From Calothrix sp. PCC 7507 (GTDB lineage: Bacteria > Cyanobacteriota > Cyanobacteriia > Cyanobacteriales > Nostocaceae), in assembly GCF_000316575.1 (NCBI RefSeq), contig NC_019682.1, positions 6,063,501 through 6,127,500 of the forward strand: DNA of 64,000 nucleotides, written 5' to 3'. The translations under genes were made by a program, and so were the position numbers. Shown one piece after another: positions 9,249 to 20,126 of this stretch. The notes below the pieces were generated by a model, which had not been told where the DNA came from, did no database searches, and saw only the letters and a list, made by a program, of their open reading frames with translations. Within the stretch, counting starts at the first letter, position 1. Each line of letters starts with the position of its first letter.

Positions 9249-10244
9249 CTAAGGCTTCCTAGCTACCAGCAACATATTTGATGAGAGTTGATTTTCCGAT
9301 AAAAATTTCTGGAAAGCTTCGCCTTTACTTTCCCACTCATCCATTAATATTTGTTTTAAAAAAGGTTGATTATTCACATCAAATTCACCAGAAATAATTT
9401 TGTTGCGTACTAATTCAGCATCCAACTGCCCTGGAGTTTGCCTCTCAATAACTTCAAAACCACAAGATTCTAATAAAATCGTTAAGGAGTGAATATTGAA
9501 CAAATTAATATGTTCATTATCAACAGAACTAGAAATGTTTCCTAAAGTTGCTATATCAAATCCTTTGACATTAGGACAAGTTAAAATAAATATTCCTCCT
9601 TCAACTAGAAATTCATAACACTTCAATACAAATTCTTTAGGCGAGAATAGATGCTCAATTACTTCAAAATTAACAATTACATCAATGCGGCTATTCCCAA
9701 AATCAATTTGTTCTATAGGTTTTTCAATTACCTCTATACCACGATGACGACAGGTTTCAGCTAGATCTGGAGTAGGTTCTACCCCTAACACTCTACGGAA
9801 GACACCAGTTTTTTTAATCTCTTCGCAAAAAATACCAAATCCTGTTCCCACCTCTAATATCGTGTCTGTTGATACATTAAATCTGTGACAAATATCAATA
9901 ACTTTTTGAACTCTTGGCTTGAAAATTTTTTCTCTTCTTGTAGCTTCAGATGCTGGAAATATATATTTATTCCAATAGGCATAATTTTTTGAGTATTTAT
10001 AATACTCTTCCAGATGTTCTGGTCTAGGTCTTGGATTAGCGTAAACTGTTTCACATTCTCGGCAAATTACAAACTGAATACCGTACTTTTCATAAATGCG
10101 ATCGCTATTTGTTGAACAGCAAGCAGGACAAGCAACAGATATAAAATCATTTTTGTACTTTAGTAAAAGATTTATATCATCAGCTAATATTGCAGCTTGT
10201 CCTGCTAATAATTCTTTTGGGCGAATGTCTGCTTCTTTAAACAT
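9249..10244 (-). CDS. Class I SAM-dependent methyltransferase with N-terminal zinc-ribbon
   Basis: A 331-residue methyltransferase. An N-terminal zinc-ribbon-like segment with two CxxC pairs (CPAC near residue 39, CREC near 61, then YANPRP) is followed by a Rossmann methyltransferase core: ILEVGTGFGIF as the SAM-binding motif, then DVIVNFEVIEHLFSPKEF and GIFILTCPNVKG. This layout is common in sugar C- or O-methyltransferases of surface polysaccharide clusters. It sits between a PhyH gene and pseG with no gap to pseG. Methylation of the pseudaminate derivative is inferred from context. Confidence 0.85.
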   Translation of the reverse strand: MFKEADIRPKELLAGQAAILADDINLLLKYKNDFISVACPACCSTNSDRIYEKYGIQFVICRECETVYANPRPRPEHLEEYYKYSKNYAYWNKYIFPASEATRREKIFKPRVQKVIDICHRFNVSTDTILEVGTGFGIFCEEIKKTGVFRRVLGVEPTPDLAETCRHRGIEVIEKPIEQIDFGNSRIDVIVNFEVIEHLFSPKEFVLKCYEFLVEGGIFILTCPNVKGFDIATLGNISSSVDNEHINLFNIHSLTILLESCGFEVIERQTPGQLDAELVRNKIISGEFDVNNQPFLKQILMDEWESKGEAFQKFLSENQLSSNMLLVARKP

Positions 10245-10263
10245 AATTTTTTGATTTTATTAA

Positions 10264-11040
10264 TTAAGCAAGTATTAATCCGTTATCTCTAACTAGTTGT
10301 AGAAAATCTTCTTGATATTGATAATCTTTCAAATAGTGATAACTTGGTCGGCTATAAATAAATTTTTTATAGCTAACAACATACTTATTATTGGCACTAC
10401 AGGCAATAAAAATTGCAAGTTTCTGCTTTGAATCTGGTATCAAATTTACAGAACATTTTGTTGGTAGCGAGGCTTGATGATTAATGCGAAAATCAAATAA
10501 AATCAAGTCACCAGCTTTACTTTGAACTGAATGAATATACGGTGGTGGCGTAATTTTTGACCAAAAATCATGCGCTGCACTATTTGTTGATAGATCAGGA
10601 TACAGATGAGAACCTGGAATCACATCAAGACCACCACCATATTCATCATTATCTTGAAGATATATTGCTGCTTCTATCATTAAATAATTAGGTTGCCATT
10701 GAAACTGGAGTCCCGCAGCTTCTTGTGATGTTGTATCTTTATGCCAAGTTGAATAAAAAGATTTATGTGCCCCGATTTCAGGAAGATAAACAAAGTCGTT
10801 TCCTAATAAAGACTTTAAAGCAGAGACGATAGGCTGATGTATAACTAGCCACCTAAATTCTTGATATCTATTGCAAATATCATTCCGTAAATGATCAGTA
10901 TCTCCTTCAAATGTGATTTTTGAGTTGAACAAATTAATAAGAGAATTTCTTAATTCTACAACTTGCTCTTTTTCTAAAACAGATGGTACTAGTAGAAATC
11001 CATCTTTGTGGAACTGTTCTATTTGACTATTAGTAAGCAT
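10264..11040 (-). CDS. Phytanoyl-CoA dioxygenase (PhyH) family protein, second copy in cluster
   Basis: A 258-residue Fe(II)/2-oxoglutarate dioxygenase of the PhyH family. Metal ligands seen: H100-x-D102 in YSTWHKDT and distal H188 in FRINHQASLP. GGGLDVIPGSHLYPDL matches the family's core strand. It is only distantly similar to the other PhyH protein at 7232-8149, so the pair probably does not come from a recent tandem duplication. It lies 19 bases upstream of the methyltransferase and 58 bases after the amidotransferase gene. Sugar hydroxylation is the likely role by context (inference). Confidence 0.82.
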   Translation of the reverse strand: MLTNSQIEQFHKDGFLLVPSVLEKEQVVELRNSLINLFNSKITFEGDTDHLRNDICNRYQEFRWLVIHQPIVSALKSLLGNDFVYLPEIGAHKSFYSTWHKDTTSQEAAGLQFQWQPNYLMIEAAIYLQDNDEYGGGLDVIPGSHLYPDLSTNSAAHDFWSKITPPPYIHSVQSKAGDLILFDFRINHQASLPTKCSVNLIPDSKQKLAIFIACSANNKYVVSYKKFIYSRPSYHYLKDYQYQEDFLQLVRDNGLILA

Positions 11041-11098
11041 ATTTAACCTTGTTTTCTTGGCAATTCAACCTATTTTTTGTGCTAATTTTTTACAGTTT

Positions 11099-12283
11099 TT
11101 AACTTTGATGAACAGAGCCATAAGCTGATGGTTCTCCCCAAATGTTATCTTTTACCCACTGTCCATCCTCAATACGCCACACACGGCGATCGCGAAAAGT
11201 ATCACAAATGTAGTCAAACTCCTCTTCAGTCATATCCACGTACTTCAACCAGCGTTCTAAATCTCGACGAGGCTTGACATGATCGTACTTTCTTACCATC
11301 TCAATTCCCTGCTCACGGGTCATAATGCCGGGTCGAATATCTCTACATGCATGATCTGATCCACGTCCATAGCCGAATTTAATAAACTTTAGATAATCAT
11401 GTATGCCGTTTTCGTGCATATCATCTAAGTTAGATATTCTGCGGTAAGTACGCTCAAAAGGTTGCTCTGCTGGACGCCACCCATAGAGTTCCGTCATCAG
11501 CTTAGTTTGTTGATTTCCTTCCCAGTCTAGAAAGTTGAATAAGTAGAGGCCACGCACCCCTACTTGATCAATCTCTTCATCAGATGGATACTGTCCCCAC
11601 ATCAAATTTTTAGCTGTCAAACCTTCTTTGACTTCAGAACGCCCCAGCTTTTCCAAACCATCATCGGTGAAATCATCCCAGTCATATCCTCTAAGGTTAT
11701 GCTCTAGACGATGTTTGGCGGTAAACTCCACTAAGTCATTGTAGGAATACATACCTCCCAAATCCATAAAGCCGTGTTCACCCCACAAGAGCAACGGTAC
11801 TTTGTAACGAACTGCGACTTGAATAGGTACTGTAAAAATGCCGCAGTGTGCGTGCCAGTTCATATCACCCTGTAGCTTGAAACCAACACGATTCATTTTA
11901 ATCAGCGCATCCACACTGGGGCGAACAATTATGTGGTCGCAATCAAATACCTCGCGCATACGATAAAGATTGTATTCACCTTCAGGGAGATAGTTGTTAC
12001 CGTGATAGGTTACTAAAAGTGCCTTGAGTCCTAATTCTTTAACCGCAATGTGAGTCTGAAAGTAACTATCTTTACCTCCACTAACTGGGATAACAATGTC
12101 ATAGTTACTATCACTACGATACTCATCAGTAAGTTCTTGTAACCATTGCCAGCGCTGCTCCCAATTTATAGACTTTTTCTGTTCATGAACACGACACCCA
12201 GAACAAACTCCTTCCTCATCAAACATTAAAGGAACTGCACTTGATGAAGGATAAACACATTTTGTACAATATTGAACTGACAT
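11099..12283 (-). CDS. N-acetyl sugar amidotransferase (WbpG/PseA-like)
   Basis: A 394-residue N-type ATP pyrophosphatase of the N-acetyl sugar amidotransferase family. Seen: zinc-type cysteines C6/C9 (CTKC) and C27/C30 (CSGC), and the PP-loop PVSGGKDSYF with S68-S73, which activates the acetamido group with ATP. Family members (WbpG of Pseudomonas, PseA of Campylobacter) turn an N-acetyl group into an acetamidino group using ammonia. The ammonia comes from HisH/HisF paralogues, which here lie directly upstream (12308-13730). The expected product is an acetamidino pseudaminate such as Pse5Ac7Am (inference). Confidence 0.92.
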   Translation of the reverse strand: MSVQYCTKCVYPSSSAVPLMFDEEGVCSGCRVHEQKKSINWEQRWQWLQELTDEYRSDSNYDIVIPVSGGKDSYFQTHIAVKELGLKALLVTYHGNNYLPEGEYNLYRMREVFDCDHIIVRPSVDALIKMNRVGFKLQGDMNWHAHCGIFTVPIQVAVRYKVPLLLWGEHGFMDLGGMYSYNDLVEFTAKHRLEHNLRGYDWDDFTDDGLEKLGRSEVKEGLTAKNLMWGQYPSDEEIDQVGVRGLYLFNFLDWEGNQQTKLMTELYGWRPAEQPFERTYRRISNLDDMHENGIHDYLKFIKFGYGRGSDHACRDIRPGIMTREQGIEMVRKYDHVKPRRDLERWLKYVDMTEEEFDYICDTFRDRRVWRIEDGQWVKDNIWGEPSAYGSVHQS

Positions 12284-12307
12284 AATTTATCTTCCTTTCT
12301 GAATTGT

Positions 12308-13096
12308 TTACAACCTAACTTCAACACCAGCCTTTGCCAATGCCCGCTTTCCTCCTCTATCTGATAATTCCTTAAAATGCCAAATATTAGCAGCAGCAAC
12401 AGCAGAAGCACCAGCTTTTATACCTTCTACATAATGCTCATATCTACCAACGCCACCACAAGCAATAACTGGGATTTTAGTGTTAGAGGTAACTACATTG
12501 ATGAGTTCTAAATCATAGCCTTGTCCAGTCCCATCACGATTTATACTATTCAGTAAAATCTCCCCTGCTCCTCTTTTTTCTGCTTCTTTAGCCCAGTCTT
12601 CAGGTTTCATACCTGTAGGCTTACTACCACCATCAATAAAAACCTCTGTTTCTCCACTAGGATGTCGAAACACATCAATACTAACTACAATTGCTTGACT
12701 ACCTAAAAAGTTTGCAGCTTGAGTAATTAAATCTGGATTTTCTACTGCTGTAGTATTGATTGTAATTTTATCAGCACCTCTACTAATTATTTGTTGCATC
12801 TGGTCAATTGTACGAATTTTTCCTCCCCAAGTTAACGGCATAAAACAAGTTTTACTAACTTCCTCTAATATTGTTAGTGGTTCTGTTAAATCTTTAATTT
12901 TGTGGTCATCACGACGTAAGTCGTATGTGTGGTTTTGACTAATATCGAGATATATTAATTCATCAATATTCCATTCGTTAAAACGTTTAACTTCATGAAT
13001 AGGATTACCAATAATTTGATGGACTTTAAACAACTCGCTACGAACTAGTAAGCCATTTTTTAGGAGTAAAATAGGTATAAGTCTTTTTTTAAGCAT
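12308..13096 (-). CDS. hisF2: HisF paralogue (WbuZ-type) for sugar amidation
   Basis: A 262-residue TIM-barrel protein of the HisF/WbuZ family. I chose the ATG at 13096 (MLKKRLIPILLLKNGLLVRS) because it matches family starts and overlaps hisH by 8 bases; an ATG at 13117 would add seven unconserved residues. Canonical HisF has Asp at position 11 (CLDVKDG), but here residue 11 is Leu, while the second catalytic Asp region (VVSIDVFRH) is kept. The gene therefore probably does not serve histidine synthesis but channels ammonia from HisH to the amidotransferase encoded 24 bases downstream. Confidence 0.92.
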   Translation of the reverse strand: MLKKRLIPILLLKNGLLVRSELFKVHQIIGNPIHEVKRFNEWNIDELIYLDISQNHTYDLRRDDHKIKDLTEPLTILEEVSKTCFMPLTWGGKIRTIDQMQQIISRGADKITINTTAVENPDLITQAANFLGSQAIVVSIDVFRHPSGETEVFIDGGSKPTGMKPEDWAKEAEKRGAGEILLNSINRDGTGQGYDLELINVVTSNTKIPVIACGGVGRYEHYVEGIKAGASAVAAANIWHFKELSDRGGKRALAKAGVEVRL

Positions 13097-13730
13097 TATC
13101 TTTAATTTTGGAATCAATAAAATTTTTCAATACTTTCAATCCACTTTTTTGACTCTTTTCTGGATGAAATTGAGTTGCATATATATTACCTTTTTGAATA
13201 CTAGAAATAAACTCTAAACCATGAGAAGTAACTCCACAAACTATACTCGTATCTTCTGGATAGAATACATAGCTATGCACAAAATAAAAAACTTGAGAAT
13301 CACCTAAACCAATATACAAATCGTCTTTATTTAAAAAGTGAACATCATTCCATCCAATATGAGGTACTCGGATATATGATTCGTTAGTTTCTAACCGTTT
13401 AACAGTTCCAGGAATCCAATTTAAGCCTTTGTGAAAACCATGTTCAGTTCCAGCAGTCGCTAATAACTGCATACCCAGACAAATTCCGAGAAATGGTTTA
13501 CCATTTTCTATAACTTCTTTTTCTAGAATATTTACCCAACCAGCAGCTTGAAGATTTTTTATACCATCACCAAAAGCGCCAACACCAGGTAAAACTATAT
13601 GGCTAGCTTGATATAAATCCTCTGGCTTTTTGGTAATAAATGCAGGATATTTGAGAGATGCAAAAGCATTAGCAACTGAACGTAGATTACCCATTCCATA
13701 GTCAATAATTGCAACCTTATTTTGATTCAT
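13089..13730 (-). CDS. hisH2: HisH paralogue, glutamine amidotransferase subunit
   Basis: A 213-residue class I glutamine amidotransferase. The triad is visible: C84 in GKPFLGICLGMQLL, and H189 and E191 in TQFHPEKSQ. The start KVAIIDYGMGNLRSVANAF is typical of HisH. It hydrolyses glutamine and passes ammonia to its HisF partner, with which its gene overlaps by 8 bases. Placement between pseudaminate genes and next to the WbpG/PseA-like gene indicates a sugar-amidation role instead of histidine synthesis, as with HisH2/HisF2/WbpG in Pseudomonas O-antigen clusters. Confidence 0.92.
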   Translation of the reverse strand: MNQNKVAIIDYGMGNLRSVANAFASLKYPAFITKKPEDLYQASHIVLPGVGAFGDGIKNLQAAGWVNILEKEVIENGKPFLGICLGMQLLATAGTEHGFHKGLNWIPGTVKRLETNESYIRVPHIGWNDVHFLNKDDLYIGLGDSQVFYFVHSYVFYPEDTSIVCGVTSHGLEFISSIQKGNIYATQFHPEKSQKSGLKVLKNFIDSKIKDNA

Positions 13731-13739
13731 AAAAATTAC

Positions 13740-14354
13740 CTAAACGACCTTTTCCATTAAAAACCAAGTTGTGTTGTCCCATGTTGGATGTATTTGCTGC
13801 CATAGAAAACCATAGTCAATAACTAATAATTTTCCCTGATGATATTCAATCAAATCACTGGCAAAATCGCGCTTAAATAGCTTACCTGTATGACCTCTAT
13901 AATTAATCTCTACTGGTTGAGGATTATAATATTCGTTGATTAGAATATATCGAGATGAAGAATCATAAATTTTACGATAAATTATAGGAAGATCGTCAGG
14001 ATTAATATGGATTAAAACTCCTGATGTGAATAACAAGTCAAATTTTTTATTCGCTTCAAATTCCTGAATTGATGATTGTATAGCTTGAATCCCTGTAATT
14101 GTCTTTAATTCAGAAAAGGCTGCATGATTTAGCTCAACTCCAGTAAGTTCAAAATTAGAGCTTAAACTAGCGATCGCCTGAAGATTGTGACCACGATTTG
14201 CACCTAGTTCACAAATTGTCCTAACACCATAAGTCTTTTGCAAAACTTGGGCAAAAAATGGTTGGCGCTGTTCTGGCAAGACTTGATTTCTTGTGGTGTA
14301 TTCATTACCAAATTCACTTTCCCAGAATAATTCTTGTTCTGTTTTATATCTCAT
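13740..14354 (-). CDS. Pseudaminic acid biosynthesis-associated methylase
   Basis: A 204-residue SAM-dependent methyltransferase. Its opening TEQELFWESEFGNEYTTRNQ is the hallmark of the small methylase family found beside pse genes in many bacteria. ICELGANRGHNLQAI is the SAM-binding motif and FDLLFTSGVLIHINPDDL follows. It lies 9 bases upstream of hisH2 and 20 bases after the cytidylyltransferase. The methyl acceptor is not known from sequence; a hydroxyl or amino group of the pseudaminate precursor is a reasonable guess (inference). Confidence 0.88.
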   Translation of the reverse strand: MRYKTEQELFWESEFGNEYTTRNQVLPEQRQPFFAQVLQKTYGVRTICELGANRGHNLQAIASLSSNFELTGVELNHAAFSELKTITGIQAIQSSIQEFEANKKFDLLFTSGVLIHINPDDLPIIYRKIYDSSSRYILINEYYNPQPVEINYRGHTGKLFKRDFASDLIEYHQGKLLVIDYGFLWQQIHPTWDNTTWFLMEKVV

Positions 14355-14374
14355 AATTTACTTACATTAATCAT

Positions 14375-15111
14375 CTATAGTTCTTTCTGCTTCACATTAA
14401 CATTGAGTTTGACTAACTCTGGTTTCGCTCCCAAAAGAGCTATTACTTCATCAGTGGTAAATATTTCTTCCTCTCGATATAAATATGCATAGACTGCTTC
14501 TATTAATTTCCAGTCGTCTGCGGTATCCAAAGTCCAGCGATAATTAGATATATCATCATCATTTGTCTGGTTATGTAACGCAAAAATTTCAGGATGCTCG
14601 TATATGTAAGGCGTAACGTGTTCCCTTTCGTAAGGCTTTTGTGCTTCTACAAACGCTTTTTCTAAGACTTCAAAAGTAAAAATCTCGGCATCCAAACCAC
14701 GGGGATAGCTGCGATTTAAGCAATTACTCAAGTAATCTATTTGTAAACCCTCAACTGTTTCAGTTTTGAAGTATTCCAACATCTGTGAAAGAACTTCAGG
14801 ATCAAACAGTGGACAGTCAGAAGTTACTCTTACCACCACAGCAGTGTTATGTGCTTTAGCTGCTAAATAGTAACGCTCTAGGACATCTTCCTCACTTCCC
14901 CGAAACCATTTAGCTCCACATTTTTCTGCTTCTACTACAATCACATCATCAGCTAAACAAGTAGTTGTTGCCACAATTATTTCATCAACTAATGGACAAG
15001 CTTGAATCCGACATATTACATGTGCTAGAACAGTCTTGCCACAGAGTTGTTTCATGACCTTCCCAGGTAGACGAGTAGATCCCATACGAGCTTGAATAAT
15101 AGCAACAATTC

Positions 15112-15115
<4 letters not shown>
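14375..15115 (-). CDS. pseF: SpsF-type cytidylyltransferase, probable CMP-pseudaminate synthetase
   Basis: A 246-residue nucleotidyltransferase of the SpsF (COG1861) group. Seen: the N-terminal AIIQARMGSTRLPGKVMKQL with the R-x-x-S-x-R-x-x-G-K nucleotide-binding pattern, VRVTSDCPLFDPEVL with the metal Asp, and DAEIFTFEVLEKAF. In several pse clusters this type replaces the classical PseF that makes CMP-pseudaminic acid, so the symbol is assigned by context. Its ATG overlaps the pseC stop as ATGA (15112-15115), so the two are translationally coupled. No other CMP-sugar synthetase is seen in the cluster. Confidence 0.8.
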
Positions 15116-17330
<2,215 letters not shown>

Positions 17331-17344
17331 TTATTAGGAGCTAG

Positions 17345-17749
17345 TTATTTGGGTGGGCGATCGCCTTTGCTTTCTTGTTTCTGCAACTTCTCTAATAACG
17401 CTTTATACTCTTGCCGTTCAGGGTGCAACTTCACCAATTTTTTCAAAGGTTCCATAGCACCCTGCGTATCCTTCAAACCTAGCCGCACATTTACCAACCC
17501 CTCCAGCGCCACTTGGTTCTCTGGTTCCCGCTGTAACACTAGTTCAAAACCTTGCACCTGTTGCTGTAATGTGGCTTCTGGAGACTTAACGACTGTCTTG
17601 GGTTTCTCAATCGCTTGTTGGACTGCTGGAACTGCCGCAAACACTATGGAGCCAAGAAACGACACAATGGACACTATTGTTAAAAATCTTTGTCGTCGCT
17701 GAATCTGTTTGCTACGGTTAATTAGATATTCTTCTCCGGAACCAGCCAT
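17345..17749 (-). CDS. Small membrane-anchored TPR-like protein
   Basis: A 134-residue protein with one predicted transmembrane helix near residues 22-46 ([20 protein letters not shown]), preceded by a basic stretch ([10 protein letters not shown]), so the C-terminus is probably outside the cytoplasm. Residues 58-125 look like two TPR-type helical repeats ([20 protein letters not shown], then [20 protein letters not shown]). Proteins of this layout are common in cyanobacteria without an assigned function. It ends 81 bases before pseB on the same strand. Membership of the pse operon is possible but not shown. Confidence 0.75.
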   Translation of the reverse strand: MAGSGEEYLINRSKQIQRRQRFLTIVSIVSFLGSIVFAAVPAVQQAIEKPKTVVKSPEATLQQQVQGFELVLQREPENQVALEGLVNVRLGLKDTQGAMEPLKKLVKLHPERQEYKALLEKLQKQESKGDRPPK

Positions 17750-18394
17750 ACTGCAATAGATGCTGTGGTAAATACTTAGGTAACAGCAAGTCTCTTGTTA
17801 TGAGGATACCCACAGCTTTATAGAAACTAACATCTTGGCTAAAAATGTTTTACACAAAATTCAAAGGCTGACTCTGAATAGAGGTCTGGCTTATGGTAAG
17901 CACTGCAGATGCATTTCTGGTGGCAAAATAAAATTTATATAAAGATTTGCGGTAAGATTGTTTATGCTCAAATGTTTGCGATATTCTGAATAGCGTCTAG
18001 ATAAATGTAGAGAAAGATATTCTTTCGCCACTTAAAAAACTCTCAGGATAGCCCGTAACACATGGGTTCTTCAAACCATACTCGCTTTCCAGCAAACACA
18101 GCAAATAAAATCTTACAAGTCGTTCTTAACTGTGACACTTATGCAATTGTCAGGGCGACAAGTCTTTGTATTTCGAGTCCACTATGAGTGCTTGGTGGAA
18201 CTAGCGTTTTGTGGTGGTAATTACCGTACAAAACCGAATTCACTCGCAACTTAGTAGAGTTAGTTATGGTATAGTTAGAAAGTTAAGACTAGCTTTGCCA
18301 AAGTACAACACTCCACGCATCGATGACAATTGCCAAACGGAAAGCAGTTTTGATTAAGTATTTACCAAGCAAAATTCTCAATTGAATCGAGGTT
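17750..18394. other. Intergenic region, 645 bases, no gene seen
   Basis: The stretch separates the minus-strand TPR-like gene from the plus-strand DUF4327-like gene, so it must hold both promoters. No reading frame with protein-like composition, no tRNA-like fold and no clear repeat was seen. A small RNA cannot be excluded. Confidence 0.5.
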
Positions 18395-18613
18395 ATGACT
18401 CAGCAAGTGATTCACCCTATGGTGAAATTGCAGCGTAACGTGCAATCACTCGTAGAATCGAATATCATCAAGCCCACTGATAGCATTTGGAAGATAGCTT
18501 TGCTCTATGGCAATGAGTGGCAGCACTGGAAACAGGAACTGCTAGATTTTGGCTTTAGTATGCAAGACCCAATCAGTGAATTGCTAGACGTAGAAACGTG
18601 GGACGAAAACTAA
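18395..18613 (+). CDS. DUF4327-like small cyanobacterial protein
   Basis: A 72-residue acidic protein that matches what I recall of the cyanobacterial DUF4327 family: MTQQVIHPMVKLQRNVQSLV, then IKPTDSIWKIALLYGNEW and a closing DFGFSMQDPISELLDVE. A GAGG sequence lies only 2-3 bases before the ATG. No catalytic motif or membrane segment is visible, and the function is unknown. It stands alone, flanked by long non-coding stretches, and converges with the kinase gene at 18748-20025. Confidence 0.82.
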   Translation: MTQQVIHPMVKLQRNVQSLVESNIIKPTDSIWKIALLYGNEWQHWKQELLDFGFSMQDPISELLDVETWDEN

Positions 18614-18747
18614 GCTATTACGCATTTAACTTGGATTATTTACCTGATGACGGTTAACAGTCTAATGACCATAAAGACTGTTTAGATAATTTAGACGCGA
18701 ATCAGCTTAGAGAATAGGTCAAAACTCTTACCTAGTCCCCAATCTAT

Positions 18748-20025
18748 TTATTTGCAGGCACTTAGTGCTTCAGCCAGTTCCTTAGCTGTTTGATAGCGAT
18801 CGCGCGGCAGTGGTTCTGTACTGCGATCGATGATCTCTCTTAACTGGGGGGTAATAGTTGGAACGCTGGCTACTTCAAACCGGAAACTTCGTCCTCTTGG
18901 GCGATAAAACTTGAAAGGGTTTTCTCCTGTAAGGAGAAAAATTAGCGTTGGGCCAATGGCATACAAATCAGATTGGGTGAGAGGTTGTCCGCGTTCTTGT
19001 TCGGGAGCGCAGTAACCCTCAGCACCAATCCGAGTTCCTGGTGCCGTCCCAATTTCCTTAACAGCGCCAAAATCAAGTACCACAATGCGATTATCAGCAT
19101 TTCGCACCATCAGGTTAGCGGGTTTGATGTCGCGGTGAATTAGTGGTGGTTCTTGACTATGGAGATAATGTAAGATATCGCAAGTTTGGATCATCCAAGC
19201 GATCGCTTGGCTGGGAATTACTGGTCCGGTAGTATAAATGCGTTTTTCTAAATCCTGCCCGTGGACTAATTCCATTGCCAGGTATTTTTTGCCGTCTTCA
19301 ACAAAAAAGTCATAATATTGGGGAATTCCCCTATGGTTAAGCGACTTGAGAGTATACGCTTCTCGTTCAAACAACTCTTGAGCCTTGGCAATTTTCACCA
19401 TATTGGCATTCATCTGCTTTAACACCAATAGTTGCGGGTGTCCGGCAATCAAACCTGCTGCATCCCAAGCCAAATAAGTAGTACCCATCCCCCCTTGTCC
19501 CAGAGTTCGCAACACCTGATAGTGCCGAATCTGATGTTGCACTGAGATTGGTTGACCACAGTGGATGCAAAATAAATTACTAGGAGAGTTGCCTTCGTGG
19601 GTACAAGTATAAGATAAAGTCGGAGATTTTTGGGCTGTAGAAACTGGTTTAGCAGTACTTGCTGATATTTCTGGCATCTGCTGCTGCAGCCAAGAGTTTG
19701 GTGGTGTCACCTCCTGAAGTTGGAATTTGAGTATCGGTCCTCCTAATGCCATTTGCAGGAGAGAATTATCAGGTAGTTGACATTGATTAATCAGAACACC
19801 GTTGAGGAAAGTACCGTTTGTACCTTGACTAATAACCTGCCATGAATCGCCATTGCTGGCAGAATTTATTAGCCTCAGTTCCAGATGATGCCGGGAAACC
19901 AAACTATCAGTTAAAACAACGTGATTATCCGCCGCTCGACCAACCCGAATCACGGAGGAGTTTTCAAAGCACCATTGCTTGAGTGGTGTTTTCTGTTGCG
20001 GTTCTAACAGAGTCAGAGTAACCAC
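18748..20025 (-). CDS. FHA domain Ser/Thr protein kinase
   Basis: A 425-residue Hanks-type kinase. Residues about 1-105 form an FHA domain (VIRVGRAADNHVVL, SRHHLELR, NGTFLNG), which binds phosphothreonine. Residues about 145-165 carry a zinc-ribbon (C-x12-C-x2-C). The kinase domain starts near 168 with LGQGGMGTTYLAWD, VLKQM for the ATP lysine, IHRDIKPANL as the catalytic loop, VLDFGAVKE as the DFG motif and EGYCAPEQERG as the activation end. It starts with GTG at 20025, 101 bases after a PP2C phosphatase gene on the same strand; the two probably form a reversible phosphorylation unit. Confidence 0.93.
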   Translation of the reverse strand: MVTLTLLEPQQKTPLKQWCFENSSVIRVGRAADNHVVLTDSLVSRHHLELRLINSASNGDSWQVISQGTNGTFLNGVLINQCQLPDNSLLQMALGGPILKFQLQEVTPPNSWLQQQMPEISASTAKPVSTAQKSPTLSYTCTHEGNSPSNLFCIHCGQPISVQHQIRHYQVLRTLGQGGMGTTYLAWDAAGLIAGHPQLLVLKQMNANMVKIAKAQELFEREAYTLKSLNHRGIPQYYDFFVEDGKKYLAMELVHGQDLEKRIYTTGPVIPSQAIAWMIQTCDILHYLHSQEPPLIHRDIKPANLMVRNADNRIVVLDFGAVKEIGTAPGTRIGAEGYCAPEQERGQPLTQSDLYAIGPTLIFLLTGENPFKFYRPRGRSFRFEVASVPTITPQLREIIDRSTEPLPRDRYQTAKELAEALSACK

Positions 20026-20037
20026 GATACAACCTAT

Positions 20038-20124
20038 AAGGTAAAGGGACTGGGTATGGGGGACTGGGTATTAGGTATTGGGGATATTAAAGTATTCTCT
20101 CTTAGTCCCCAGTCCCCAGTCCCC
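20038..20124. repeat. GGGGACTGGG-type dispersed short repeat, inverted pair
   Basis: Copies of GGGACTGGGTA and GGGGGACTGGG on the left and TAGTCCCCAGTCCCCAG on the right form an imperfect inverted pair between the phosphatase and kinase genes. The same GGGGACTGGG motif reappears near 33190-33225 and, complemented, near 49395-49450. The paired arms could fold in the transcript and uncouple the two genes. Confidence 0.6.
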
Positions 20125-20126
20125 AT

